Below are positions 14,213-23,387 of a stretch of 28,435 nt of DNA, one piece after another; positions within the stretch are counted from its first letter, which is position 1, and each line of letters starts with the position of its first letter. Made by a program: the position numbers and the translations under genes. The notes under the pieces were generated by a model, which made no database searches, was not told where the DNA came from, and saw only the letters and a program-made list of their open reading frames with translations. The DNA comes from Acidobacteria bacterium UBA6911 (GTDB lineage Bacteria > Acidobacteriota > UBA6911), in assembly GCA_002451015.1 (NCBI GenBank), contig DKBB01000259.1, positions 378 to 28,812 on the forward strand, written 5' to 3'.

Positions 14213-16165
14213 ATGATCAAAGGTAAAGTCAAATTATTCCTGGCGCTGGTGATAGCCGGGACGTTGATGTGCCTCGCAGTCCCGTTCAGGGCAAAGAAGT
14301 CGGCCCAACAAGACGAGGGAGTTCAGATCATCGTAGTCCCTGGGGCTGTGGACAATTACACTCCCGATTCAAAGATGAAAAAAAATAGGAAAAACAGTAT
14401 TTATAAAACAAAACAGCCGAAGGATCATTTAAGCGACGGTAGGTTCTTCGAGTTAACAACCGAGGCAATTTATGAAAATGCCATTGTTCTGCCCGCCCAG
14501 AAAGCAGATAAAGGAAAAGGCAAAACTACCGATCTCACATTGGCAAGACCATTGGATGCCGCGAAAGCCGGAATCCCCCATCGAGCCTTAATTCTATATG
14601 ATGCGCCGGAGGATCAAGCTTTTCAAAAAATCGGTTTGATTTACGCCATCATGCTCGAGAACCTGTTGGGACATTTCAAGGCAGATATCACCTTAATGCC
14701 GATTGAAGACTATTACACCGGAATGGTCGAATCGTATGATACGACATTTTACTTGGGGGCTTATTACAATAACTCCGTGTCTCCATCTTTCATGAATGAT
14801 GTTATGACAACTCAACAGACCATCGTCTGGTTCAAATACAATATTTGGCAGCTCGCGTGGGACACCACAAAATATGATTTTACCGGTCGATTCGGTTTTA
14901 GCTTTAACGGATTAAGGGGTTTAAATCAGGAGCCTTCCGCTGGCGAGCCTGATCCCGGTTTCTTCGACACAGTATTATACAAGGGACTGGTCTTTAAGAA
15001 GTATTATGACTATGACGTCAGTAATCAAACGGTCATCGCTGATCCGGACGTCGGTGTCACTCAGGTGATTGATCCTGCTGAGGCGGAAGTCCTCGTTCCT
15101 ATCGAGAACAGTGTTACATCGGAGCAAGTGCCTTATATCATCCGTTCCAATAATTTTTGGTATATCGGCGATATGCCATTTTCGTTCATTGGACCCCGGG
15201 ACCGTTATCTTGTGATATGCGATATCCTGCACGACATTCTTCAAATCCAGCATCCCGAGGATCACCGCGCCATGGTGAGGTTGGAGGATGTTTCACCGAT
15301 CGAAGATGGAAATAACATGGAAACATTGACGGATTACCTAGGGAAAAGAAAAATTCCGTTTTCGATCGCGGTCGTTCCGGTTTATTGGGATCCACTTGGT
15401 CATTACAATGGGTATGTCCCGATGAAGATCCTTCTGTCCGATGCTGCGGGCCTCTTGGACTCTTTGCAATATGCAACCCAACGAGGCGGGGATATTTTAA
15501 TGCACGGTTATACACACCAATACGACGCTACGCCTAATCCTTATACCGGAGTTACGGCCGATGATTTTGAGTTCTGGAATATCGTCGACAATTCCCCTGT
15601 TGCCGAGGAAGATTCTGCGGAATGGGCCCTGGAAAGGATTCTGGCCGGCTTGAACGAATTTCAAGCACCGGGCATAGAGCCGTTTATTTTCGAAACACCG
15701 CATTATATTGCCTCTCCCAAGAGTTATCAGGCGATGGGAGAGTTATTCGCCGGCAGATATGAGAGATCCTATTATTACACTTCTGAGGTTCCTCAGCTTA
15801 ATACGGATTTTGATAATCCGGACAGGGATTTCGCAGCCGGACAGTTTTTCCCTTACATAATCTATTCAGATCACTACGGCCAAATTGTCATTCCGGAAAA
15901 CCTGGGCAACATTGAATATGATATCCGGGAGATCGATCCGCTTTCCTATATTGATTATGGGTGGAAAGAACTGAAAACAAACGCGGAGTACGCCTTGACC
16001 GTAAGGGACGGTTATGCCTCATTCTTTTTCCATCCTTTTTGGCTGGAAAGGGATTTGGGTGTTAGCGGCTTTAGGGACTTCAAGAATCTTGTCAACGCGA
16101 TCACAAGGTTGGGTTATAAATGGGTCGGCGCAAAATCCGAATTTGAGCAGATTAACTCAAACTAG
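14213..16165 (+). CDS. Exported DUF2334 protein (polysaccharide-deacetylase-like fold)
   Basis: 650-residue protein with an N-terminal signal or anchor (residues 1-26). An N-domain follows (about 120-340), beginning HRALILYDAPED and resembling a glutamine-amidotransferase-like fold. The C-domain of DUF2334 type (about 350-645) carries the NodB-like metal residues D359 in RLEDVSP and H431/H435 in MHGYTHQ. The late motif YASFFFHPFW supplies another histidine. These positions suggest a metal-dependent hydrolase, probably a deacetylase acting on envelope or exported polysaccharide; the substrate is unknown. The ATG at 14213 is preceded by GGCGGAGATC. The gene is clearly more AT-rich than the activase gene downstream, which may reflect different ancestry. 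No terminator is seen after the stop. Confidence 0.88.
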   Translation: MIKGKVKLFLALVIAGTLMCLAVPFRAKKSAQQDEGVQIIVVPGAVDNYTPDSKMKKNRKNSIYKTKQPKDHLSDGRFFELTTEAIYENAIVLPAQKADKGKGKTTDLTLARPLDAAKAGIPHRALILYDAPEDQAFQKIGLIYAIMLENLLGHFKADITLMPIEDYYTGMVESYDTTFYLGAYYNNSVSPSFMNDVMTTQQTIVWFKYNIWQLAWDTTKYDFTGRFGFSFNGLRGLNQEPSAGEPDPGFFDTVLYKGLVFKKYYDYDVSNQTVIADPDVGVTQVIDPAEAEVLVPIENSVTSEQVPYIIRSNNFWYIGDMPFSFIGPRDRYLVICDILHDILQIQHPEDHRAMVRLEDVSPIEDGNNMETLTDYLGKRKIPFSIAVVPVYWDPLGHYNGYVPMKILLSDAAGLLDSLQYATQRGGDILMHGYTHQYDATPNPYTGVTADDFEFWNIVDNSPVAEEDSAEWALERILAGLNEFQAPGIEPFIFETPHYIASPKSYQAMGELFAGRYERSYYYTSEVPQLNTDFDNPDRDFAAGQFFPYIIYSDHYGQIVIPENLGNIEYDIREIDPLSYIDYGWKELKTNAEYALTVRDGYASFFFHPFWLERDLGVSGFRDFKNLVNAITRLGYKWVGAKSEFEQINSN

Positions 16166-16265
16166 ATCCCATGATCCGCAATGAACCGCCCCGGGATTAG
16201 CGGAAAGTTGTTTGTTTGAGTCAATAAGACTATCGCCGGAGATAGGATATAATATTGAGTTCAAA

Positions 16266-16323
16266 CAGTAGGCTCTGAATTTGCCTGCGACTTTGCCCGT
16301 GGCGGTTCTGAACCGCCCTACTG
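16266..16323. repeat. Dispersed intergenic repeat, copy B, with inverted ends
   Basis: Core GACTTTGCCCGTGGCGGTTC then TGAACC (16289-16314). This copy is bounded by perfect 7-base inverted ends, CAGTAGG (16266-16272) and CCTACTG (16317-16323). Inside the right end is the palindrome GGCGGTTC-T-GAACCGCC (16301-16317). It looks like the most complete copy of a small, non-coding element. Confidence 0.6.
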
Positions 16324-16632
16324 CACCCGGCTTTGTATCTCGGGATACCGTTTTATAATTCAATTATTTACAGTTATTTGCGGAAGCGATGCATCGGACC
16401 TAAAACCCCGCGGCACCTTGCACCATGTGAACTCCGGCTTCGCTGATAGCCGAATCATCGATTCGGCCGGGCTACACACGACAAGTCGATCCCCTCCCCG
16501 CGCACCCCAAGAACGGGGACATAGCACCGGTTCCCCAATCTCCCAAAGACCTATAGACTTGTAAAAGCAGAAGGAAGTTGTCACACTTTCATAAATGCGT
16601 CACCCGATGCATAGCCGGGAGGCGTAGACGGC

Positions 16633-16663
16633 CCGATCCATTGAATACGGCAGTATGGATCGG
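16633..16663. promoter_or_regulatory. Inverted repeat upstream of the activase gene
   Basis: CCGATCCAT (16633-16641) and ATGGATCGG (16655-16663) are perfect 9-base arms separated by 13 bases, 120 bases before the activase start. It could be an operator or an RNA hairpin. No T-run follows. Confidence 0.35.
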
Positions 16664-16783
16664 ATTATCACGATGCCAATCATTATGGTGCATGCAGTTG
16701 CTTTCTTCCGACTTGACGCTTTCGTGCTGAAAGTCCCGCATCGGTTCTGAATGTGAATCCGCGCCAAGCCTTAAGGAGAACCG

Positions 16784-19700
16784 ATGGTAGAAGATCCATC
16801 GCTATTGTACCTTGGGTTGGACTTGGGCGCGGCTTCCATAAAAGTCGTGTGCTGCAGCCCCACGGGATTTCCTCTTCACATGGCATGCGCGGCAATCAGG
16901 GGATCCCCGCTATCTTCTCTGGTCCGGATACTGGCCGAGTTTCCCAAAAATCTCTCCTTCCGTCACACGCTGAAAGTTTCGATAACCGGAACCGGCCGAT
17001 CCATGTTTCAAAGTATCGCTCCGTCGATCTCAATTACCGAAGCGGTGGCAACGGCTTATGCGGTGCAGAAGGAAATCAGTCATGCCCGGACGATCATCGA
17101 CCTGGGAGGGCACCTGTCGAAATGGATATTACTCGGCGGTACCGGGTATAAAACCGGGACGGTTGTTGATTTCGCGACCAATGGATTGTGCGCTGCCGGA
17201 TCCGGAGCATTTCTAGAGCAGCAGGCCGCTCGTCTGGGGCTGAGTGTGGATTCTCTAGGCCGGATAGCCGCCAAGGCACCCCGGGGCGCCACAATTGCCG
17301 GTCGCTGCAGCGTTTTCGCAAAGTCCGACATGATTCATCTCCAGCAGAAGGGAACGCCTCTCAACGAGATCGCCCTCGGTCTCTGCAATGCCATGGCGCG
17401 AACCTTCGGCTCAACCGTACTGCAGGGTCGCAGGATTCAAGCGCCGGTAGTGTTGGTTGGAGGAGGAGCAGCCAATACCGGACTCGTCCGCGCCTTCAAG
17501 ACAGCGTTCGGTTTAAACGAAGAAGATTTACTGGTACCGCCACACCCTTCTTTCTGGACAGCGCTTGGTGCGGCCATGCTGGCATCACAGGCGCCCACCA
17601 TCCGGATGGAATCGTTTCTGAGCGACTTGAGAAACCGAAGAATTTCATCCACACCTGCGATTGACGATTCCTCAGCATGTGCGCCGGGGAATTACGCTGC
17701 TTCAATACAGAATAAAGAATTCAGCAGTACACCTCAGAGCCATAAGCAGGATGAGAGGACATTGTCGGGGTTCCTTCCACCTCTGCATACAGTGGCTGTG
17801 CGCAATGAGTCCCGTCCATCGGAGGATCCTCATTTTCCAGGTGATGAATCGGAGGTTTACCTGGGCGTTGACGTAGGATCCGTGAGCACCAACCTGGTAC
17901 TGCTGCGTCCTGACTTTCAAGTAATTCAAGGTATTTATCTGTCGACGGCGGGACGTCCGGTCGAGGCCCTCGATGAGGGACTGAAGCGCATCCGGAAACG
18001 TTTCGGCGACAGGCTGACCTTCCTGGGAGTAGGATCGACCGGCAGCGGACGCCATCTGGCGGCCAAGCTGCTGGGCGCGGATGTGACTCATAACGAAATC
18101 ACCGCCCAAATGGTCTCGTCTCTATTTTTCGTGCCGGAAGCGGACACGATCTTTGAAATCGGGGGACAGGATTCCAAATATATCTTTGTTCGGGATGGCC
18201 GGATGGCGGATTTTGAAATGAACAAGATTTGCGCCGGCGGAACCGGATCTTTTCTCGAGGAACAGGCTCAGAGACTCGGCATCCCGATTATCGGCGAGTT
18301 TGCCTCGCTGGCTATGGCTGCCAGGGAGCCGTGCAACCTGGGCACCCGATGTACCGTGTTCATGGATACGGAATTGGTGCGGGCTCAGGAGCGCGGCGTA
18401 CCGGTCGAGGATCTTTGTGCCGGACTCGCCTACTCCGTGGTCCGGAACTACCTGGAGAGAGTCGTGGCAGGTCGTCCCATCGGCAAACACATTATCTTTC
18501 AGGGGGGAACGGCCTCGAACACCGCGGTAGTGGCCGCTTTCAGGCAGCTCCTGGGCCGTCCACTCAAGGTTCATCCTTACAACCGGATCTCCGGCGCCAT
18601 CGGAGCGGCGCTGTTGGCCGCCAGGGCCAAGCCTCGGCGCAGCCGATTCCTTGGCCTAGGATCCTGTGCCGGATCGGAGCTGAAAAGCTTCGAATGCCAG
18701 AGTTGCGAGAATCGGTGCCAGGTAAACCGCGTGTGTATCGGTGCCGGCCCCCCGGTTCATTTTGGGGATGTCTGCGAACGCTACTCGGAGCGCGACCGGA
18801 TGCCTGCCAAGTTTCAGGGCCCATTCCCGGAATTATTTACGGCCCGGCAATTGCTGATGGAGGAACAGCCGGCACCGTCTCCGGAAATGCACGATGCCAG
18901 CCCTCGGCTGGGATTGCTGCGCGCTTCCCTCAATTTCGAGTTCCTCCCTTTCTGGACGACGTTTCTCAGGGAAATAAATTATATGCCCGTGATTTCAGGC
19001 CGGACCAACTCGGCGCAAATGCAGGAGTACGCGCGCGGCATACCCGCCGAAGTCTGCCTGCCGATAAAAGCAGCGGTGGCACATGCGCATTCATTGCTGG
19101 AGCAGGGTGAAGTAGAAAGGATTTTTTTGCCCATAATTCTAGAGTATTCGCCGCCGGCCCATGACGACCAGGCGCACACCTGTATCTATTCCCAACAACT
19201 GGGAGACATGTTGAGGATAGAGCTCAGATCCGGGATCATCAGCGTACAGTTCGTCATGAGAGATGGATTGCTAGGGCTTCTCGAGCCGGTCGTAATGTTG
19301 GCAAAAGCTCTGGAACGCCCGCTGGATGACGTATTGCGGGCCTTTAAACGGGCCCGGTCCGCACAGGCGGTCTTTGCCGATAAACGCAAACGCTTAGGCT
19401 GCGAGGCTTTGAAGAAACGCTTCGACAAAGCGGTAGTTGTCATAGGCAGACCATACAACACGTACGATCCTTTCTTGAACCTCTCGTTGGCCCGGCGCCT
19501 TGAACAAGCAGGCCTCCCGGCAATTCCATGGGACCTGCTCCCCCTTGATGAAGTGCGCCTTTCCGATCGATGGCGGACGGTGCCCTGGCACTTTGCGCGC
19601 GAACAGTTGCGGGCTGTGCAGTTGATTCAAAAAGACCAGCGTTTGTATCCGCTCATGGTGTCGAACTTCGGATGCGGTCCGGACGCTTTTATTGTCAAGC

Positions 19701-21070
19701 ATGTGGAGGAATTGCTGGCCGACCGGCCTCGGCTTCTGCTGGAGTTTGATGAACACCGCGGCGAGGCAGGTCTGGTCACACGGCTGGAAGCATTCAATGA
19801 CGAGATTGAGGAGCATATGCACAGGAGCAGTATCGGCCTCTCCTTTCCATCCTCCACTCCAGGACCGACATCGATGCCTTCCGGCAGGCGTTTTTTCATA
19901 CCCCACTTCTCGGAGCATGCCGAGATCTACGCCTCCGTGCTGAGGGCCTCAGGAAACTCGGCCCGGGTGCTTCCACTCCCCGATGAAGCCACTGTACGCC
20001 TTGGCGAAGAACATGCATCCGGGCGGGAATGTCATCCTTATGCAATTCTCGCAGGAGAGTTAATTCGGTTCCTACAGACAGAATCACCGGGACCGGGAGA
20101 TGTCTTTCTGCTTCCCAACTGCGCCACCCCTTGCCTGATCCAGCAGTACGGCGATGCATTTCGTATTCTTCTGGAACGGCAAAATCTTCCCAAGATCGAG
20201 ATCTGGGATGCGGCATCGGCACAACTTGGCTTGATGGTAGGCATTTCCGGCCTTCTTCGACTTTACGAAGGATTGTTGGCGACGGATATTCTTCTGGTTC
20301 TCTCTACGCGGCTCAGACCATACGAAGAGCAACCGGGAGCCATCGACCATGTAATGACGGAAAGCCTGGCACGGTTGGCACGGTCCGTCGCCAGACTTAC
20401 GCGTGTAAATAAAATACTATCCGAAGCTGCGGCACAATTATGGGCCGTGCCGCGGAGGGGCCAACCCGGTACTCGGCCGGTGGTTGGAGTCACGGGCGAT
20501 CTTTACACGCGCATGAACTCACTGGGTAACGCTGAACTATTTCATCGCCTGGAAGACATGGGCTGCGAAGTGTGGCCCAGCCCCTTCTTTGCCAACGCCA
20601 TCGACCTGAGCGCCACCCTGAGTTTCATCCGGCAAGCCGAACGAGGTCGTTTCCGGGCTGCAGCGGTCGAGGGTTGGGCTCGCGTTTTGACTTCCGTAGT
20701 CCGGCGCAGAGTAGCCCATGCGCTCCCGGAACATACCGTCAGAGTGGCGGTTGAGCCCTCTGCCGACAACCTGGTGCGACTGGCACAACCCTATGTCGGA
20801 TCCGGGGCCAACTATCTTATCCTTCTGACCGTGGCCAAGATCTGCGATTTTCTCAAGAGAGGCGCGGACGGGGTTATTAATGCCGCTGCCATCAATTGCA
20901 TGGTCGGCACCGCTTCTGCGGCAGCTATCCCTGCGGTTAGGGCGGACTTCCGAGAGGCACCGGTCATTACGCTCTCCTATGGCGCCACGGAAGGTCCATC
21001 CCAGCGCATCCGCCTGGAAACTTTCGCCCATCAGGTTCGGCAGAAGTCAGCCCTCAAATTAACGCGATGA
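16784..21070 (+). CDS. Fused acyl-CoA dehydratase activase / double-cubane-type protein
   Basis: 1428-residue cytoplasmic iron-sulfur ATPase of the large BcrAD/BadFG activase family, which drives low-potential electron transfer at the cost of ATP. ATPase domain 1 (about 8-270) has the phosphate loop GLDLGAASIK and cluster cysteines C136 (NGLCAAGSG) and C175 (GRCSVF). ATPase domain 2 (about 358-615) has GVDVGSVSTN, C483 (KICAGGTGS) and C523 (TRCTVF). A cysteine-rich knot follows (C628, C638, C641, C645, C651, C664). Then comes a DUF2229/HgdB-like region (from about 708, with C758 and C800), and further HgdB-like segments to the C-terminus (SNFGCGPDAF, LPNCATPCLIQ, GVTGDLYTRMNSLGN). AAGGAG precedes the ATG at 16784. 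In two-subunit systems the activase and its partner are separate; here they are fused. No dehydratase is adjacent, so the substrate reaction is unknown. Confidence 0.93.
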   Translation: MVEDPSLLYLGLDLGAASIKVVCCSPTGFPLHMACAAIRGSPLSSLVRILAEFPKNLSFRHTLKVSITGTGRSMFQSIAPSISITEAVATAYAVQKEISHARTIIDLGGHLSKWILLGGTGYKTGTVVDFATNGLCAAGSGAFLEQQAARLGLSVDSLGRIAAKAPRGATIAGRCSVFAKSDMIHLQQKGTPLNEIALGLCNAMARTFGSTVLQGRRIQAPVVLVGGGAANTGLVRAFKTAFGLNEEDLLVPPHPSFWTALGAAMLASQAPTIRMESFLSDLRNRRISSTPAIDDSSACAPGNYAASIQNKEFSSTPQSHKQDERTLSGFLPPLHTVAVRNESRPSEDPHFPGDESEVYLGVDVGSVSTNLVLLRPDFQVIQGIYLSTAGRPVEALDEGLKRIRKRFGDRLTFLGVGSTGSGRHLAAKLLGADVTHNEITAQMVSSLFFVPEADTIFEIGGQDSKYIFVRDGRMADFEMNKICAGGTGSFLEEQAQRLGIPIIGEFASLAMAAREPCNLGTRCTVFMDTELVRAQERGVPVEDLCAGLAYSVVRNYLERVVAGRPIGKHIIFQGGTASNTAVVAAFRQLLGRPLKVHPYNRISGAIGAALLAARAKPRRSRFLGLGSCAGSELKSFECQSCENRCQVNRVCIGAGPPVHFGDVCERYSERDRMPAKFQGPFPELFTARQLLMEEQPAPSPEMHDASPRLGLLRASLNFEFLPFWTTFLREINYMPVISGRTNSAQMQEYARGIPAEVCLPIKAAVAHAHSLLEQGEVERIFLPIILEYSPPAHDDQAHTCIYSQQLGDMLRIELRSGIISVQFVMRDGLLGLLEPVVMLAKALERPLDDVLRAFKRARSAQAVFADKRKRLGCEALKKRFDKAVVVIGRPYNTYDPFLNLSLARRLEQAGLPAIPWDLLPLDEVRLSDRWRTVPWHFAREQLRAVQLIQKDQRLYPLMVSNFGCGPDAFIVKHVEELLADRPRLLLEFDEHRGEAGLVTRLEAFNDEIEEHMHRSSIGLSFPSSTPGPTSMPSGRRFFIPHFSEHAEIYASVLRASGNSARVLPLPDEATVRLGEEHASGRECHPYAILAGELIRFLQTESPGPGDVFLLPNCATPCLIQQYGDAFRILLERQNLPKIEIWDAASAQLGLMVGISGLLRLYEGLLATDILLVLSTRLRPYEEQPGAIDHVMTESLARLARSVARLTRVNKILSEAAAQLWAVPRRGQPGTRPVVGVTGDLYTRMNSLGNAELFHRLEDMGCEVWPSPFFANAIDLSATLSFIRQAERGRFRAAAVEGWARVLTSVVRRRVAHALPEHTVRVAVEPSADNLVRLAQPYVGSGANYLILLTVAKICDFLKRGADGVINAAAINCMVGTASAAAIPAVRADFREAPVITLSYGATEGPSQRIRLETFAHQVRQKSALKLTR

Positions 21071-21108
21071 ATTTACTCTAGCTGTATTCAAATCCGGAGC
21101 TGTCTTTA

Positions 21109-22806
21109 TTAGTTTTGTGGCACCGGTTTCAGGGCAAGGGCTTCCGCCGGCTGAGCCAACCGTTCCCAGTTCCGCTTTTCTATAAACATGGACGGTTGGT
21201 AGGTCCAACCCTGGGACAGGCGTTTCTCTTCGCGCCTTATCAGTTTGAGTATGACACTTCCGAGGATGGGAGCAATCAGCCTGCTGGTATATCCGAATTC
21301 CCGGTGTAAATCAGTGCGTAACTGCCGGATCTTTTCCGTCAGCGGACGGTTGGAGGAGTGAAAGTAACGTTCCATTGCCCAGAGAGCGGAACTAAAGCCG
21401 AACGGTAGGACTTTGCATTCGCGGCGATATCGTTCTCTAACTCTTTTTTTTGCGTGATTCTTGTGCCGCTTCCATCCCTGAAGCAGAGTTTCGGCAATTC
21501 GCATGATGCTGGGGCCATTAATTTCATAATCCCGTTCAAATGCCCGCAGCAGGAAGCGGCTTGAATCTTGCCGCATTATGTGCGGATGAAGGAAATTGAA
21601 TGCATACTGCCCGTGCGTATCGGCGTCCTCGATTCCGGGAATGAGCGTTCCTTTACTTTGGTGCTCCGCATAAAGAGGTGTTCCGGGGACCGGTGTGTAG
21701 AGCATGAATTGGTGGAAATCTGTTCCGTGTATCACGGCATGGTTGATCACGCGATCAATGTTCTCCGGAGTGTGTGTTTCGAGCCCGATGATACTGGAAC
21801 CAAGAATCCGGATTCCATTGTTATGGAGGTTTTTCACCAGGTCGCGCGTATCGATGTGACGAAGTTTCGCGTAGGAACTGTCTTCTCCCTCAAGTCCCAT
21901 CCAGATCCACGAAATCCCCAAACCAACCAATTCCTCCATTGAATAAGACTGGATTGTCCGGGCTGATGAAAACACATAAAGCGACCAGGATTTCTCGTGT
22001 CTCTTCATCAACTCCAGCAGTTCGAGAGCACGCGTGCGCTGGAGCAGGAAGTTCTCATCCATAACAAAGAAGGACTGCGTCTTCATATTTTCTTCTATAC
22101 GCACCATGACCTGAAAGAGTTCACGGCCGGTCTTAAAAAAATTCACCGAGTTGCCTTTGCCGCCGAACATTGCCGAGGTGGCGCAGAAGTTGCAGCCTAT
22201 TGGGCAGCCGACCGAAGGAATCAATACCGCGGCCCTATGTTCCGGACCCTGTCTGAGTTTTATACCCATGGTGCGGCTCCCGAAACCCGACCAGATCTCC
22301 GGATGTACGATTGGCGCCGACTCGTCCTGTCCGAGAAATTTGCGGAACCAGGAAATCCCTTCTCCCTTTACGATGTGATCCGCATCGAAGCGAGTATCCG
22401 CGTCCGGCAGATTGGCGACGTGTCCGCCCACCACTATAGTGCATCGCGGTTGATACGAGCGTATGAGGGAACACATCTTTTGAACCTTTCCGACATTCGG
22501 AATAATGGAGGAAATGCCGATGACGTCAAATTCGTGTTCCTGAATCTGCTGAACAAATTGTTTAAGGGACGGAAAGTCCAGGAGGGTGCAAGGCGCCATG
22601 ATGTTTGCCTGGATCATCATGATACCCCAGGACCGATGGAACATCCTCAAGGAGAACGGGCCCTGAACGCGGGTTACCTGGTTATGATATAGCTCGACAG
22701 GGTTAATAGCCCGGCTTCCATATTCATCATCCTGGGCATAGGGGCCAAATACCGAGGTCAGTAGAATTCGTGCCTGTGTCCCCTTCGGATGGCGTATGAA
22801 ATGCAT
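21109..22806 (-). CDS. B12-binding-type radical SAM protein
   Basis: 565-residue enzyme of the cobalamin-binding radical SAM class (BchE-like architecture). The N-terminal Rossmann-like domain (about 55-160) has the family stretches FDVIGISSIIPNVGKV, TIVVGGHVA and DHIVKGEG but no DxHxxG motif, so any cobalamin would be bound base-off without a histidine ligand. The radical SAM core (about 190-420) has the cluster motif C201-x3-C205-x2-C208 (GCPIGCNFC). A C-terminal extension of about 140 basic residues is not assignable. Such enzymes methylate or rearrange unactivated carbons; the substrate is unknown. AAAGGAATTTC precedes the ATG at 22806. It converges with the activase gene across only 38 bases and has no obvious partner gene. 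Confidence 0.88.
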   Translation of the reverse strand: MHFIRHPKGTQARILLTSVFGPYAQDDEYGSRAINPVELYHNQVTRVQGPFSLRMFHRSWGIMMIQANIMAPCTLLDFPSLKQFVQQIQEHEFDVIGISSIIPNVGKVQKMCSLIRSYQPRCTIVVGGHVANLPDADTRFDADHIVKGEGISWFRKFLGQDESAPIVHPEIWSGFGSRTMGIKLRQGPEHRAAVLIPSVGCPIGCNFCATSAMFGGKGNSVNFFKTGRELFQVMVRIEENMKTQSFFVMDENFLLQRTRALELLELMKRHEKSWSLYVFSSARTIQSYSMEELVGLGISWIWMGLEGEDSSYAKLRHIDTRDLVKNLHNNGIRILGSSIIGLETHTPENIDRVINHAVIHGTDFHQFMLYTPVPGTPLYAEHQSKGTLIPGIEDADTHGQYAFNFLHPHIMRQDSSRFLLRAFERDYEINGPSIMRIAETLLQGWKRHKNHAKKRVRERYRRECKVLPFGFSSALWAMERYFHSSNRPLTEKIRQLRTDLHREFGYTSRLIAPILGSVILKLIRREEKRLSQGWTYQPSMFIEKRNWERLAQPAEALALKPVPQN

Positions 22807-23387
22807 GAAATTCCTTTCTTATAAACTTTTACCTACCTAATTATTATCGCATCTGAATTCCACTCCGCGCGTAAAACTTCTGTCACAACTTCCAGCAACG
22901 ACATCCTGTATCGATATTGACTATAGCCTCAGGGATAGTTGGTTCCGGTAACTTTATTATCCGGGAAGATACCGCCGCGAAAACATCGATTTGATATTCA
23001 CCGGGATTTCGGGATCCGGGGCGGTTCGGATAAGGTGTTTGACATCATGCGAACTGCGGTTTCCAACAGGCAGCCATAAACTCGACAGCAGGTAGAATCA
23101 GCGTTTTCACTTACCAGGCTTAATTATCACTCTTGCATACCGGTTCCTCCGCAATGCAATGCTCTGACCGTGCCCGTGACTTTGCCCCCGGCAGTCCTAA
23201 CCCGCATTTCTCAGAGGGTTGCAGAAACCATCCGTGAGGGAAAAACCATCTTTCAAGGGAATTGAATCGAACCAGTGAAAGTCTGGAGTGAACCTTTATG
23301 CGTATCAGGCCTATACCGTCCTTTACGCAATGTTGTCAGCCAAGAAGTATGGCGGGGTGTCCTGTTGTGCTTTTTACCGCAGTCCTG
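22807..23387. other. Long spacer between BatD and the radical SAM gene
   Basis: 581 bases without a gene I can support. It contains dispersed repeat copy C. The start near 22810-22850 is AT-rich and may hold the radical SAM promoter. No T-rich terminator is evident after the Bat operon. A long plus-strand open frame beginning at 23275 is the antisense of batD. Confidence 0.55.
23162..23203. repeat. Dispersed intergenic repeat, copy C
   Basis: Core GACTTTGCCCCCGGCAGTCC then TAACCC (23178-23203). It is preceded by GCTCTGACCGTGCCCGT, which resembles GCTCTGAATTTGCCTGC before copy B. It is nearly identical to copy A in the core. Confidence 0.6.

Larger units (their letters stand above)
16166..16783. 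other. Spacer between the DUF2334 and activase genes
   Basis: Holds dispersed repeat copy B, a hairpin GCCGAAT-CATCG-ATTCGGC (16449-16467), a 9-base inverted repeat (16633-16663) and a TATAAT at about 16247-16252 without a convincing -35. No gene is supported. The last bases carry the AAGGAG ribosome site of the activase gene. Confidence 0.5.

Noticed and set aside
18229..19110. 293-codon frame inside the activase gene
   Set aside because: A shifted frame with arginine/glycine/proline-rich composition typical of GC-rich shadows.
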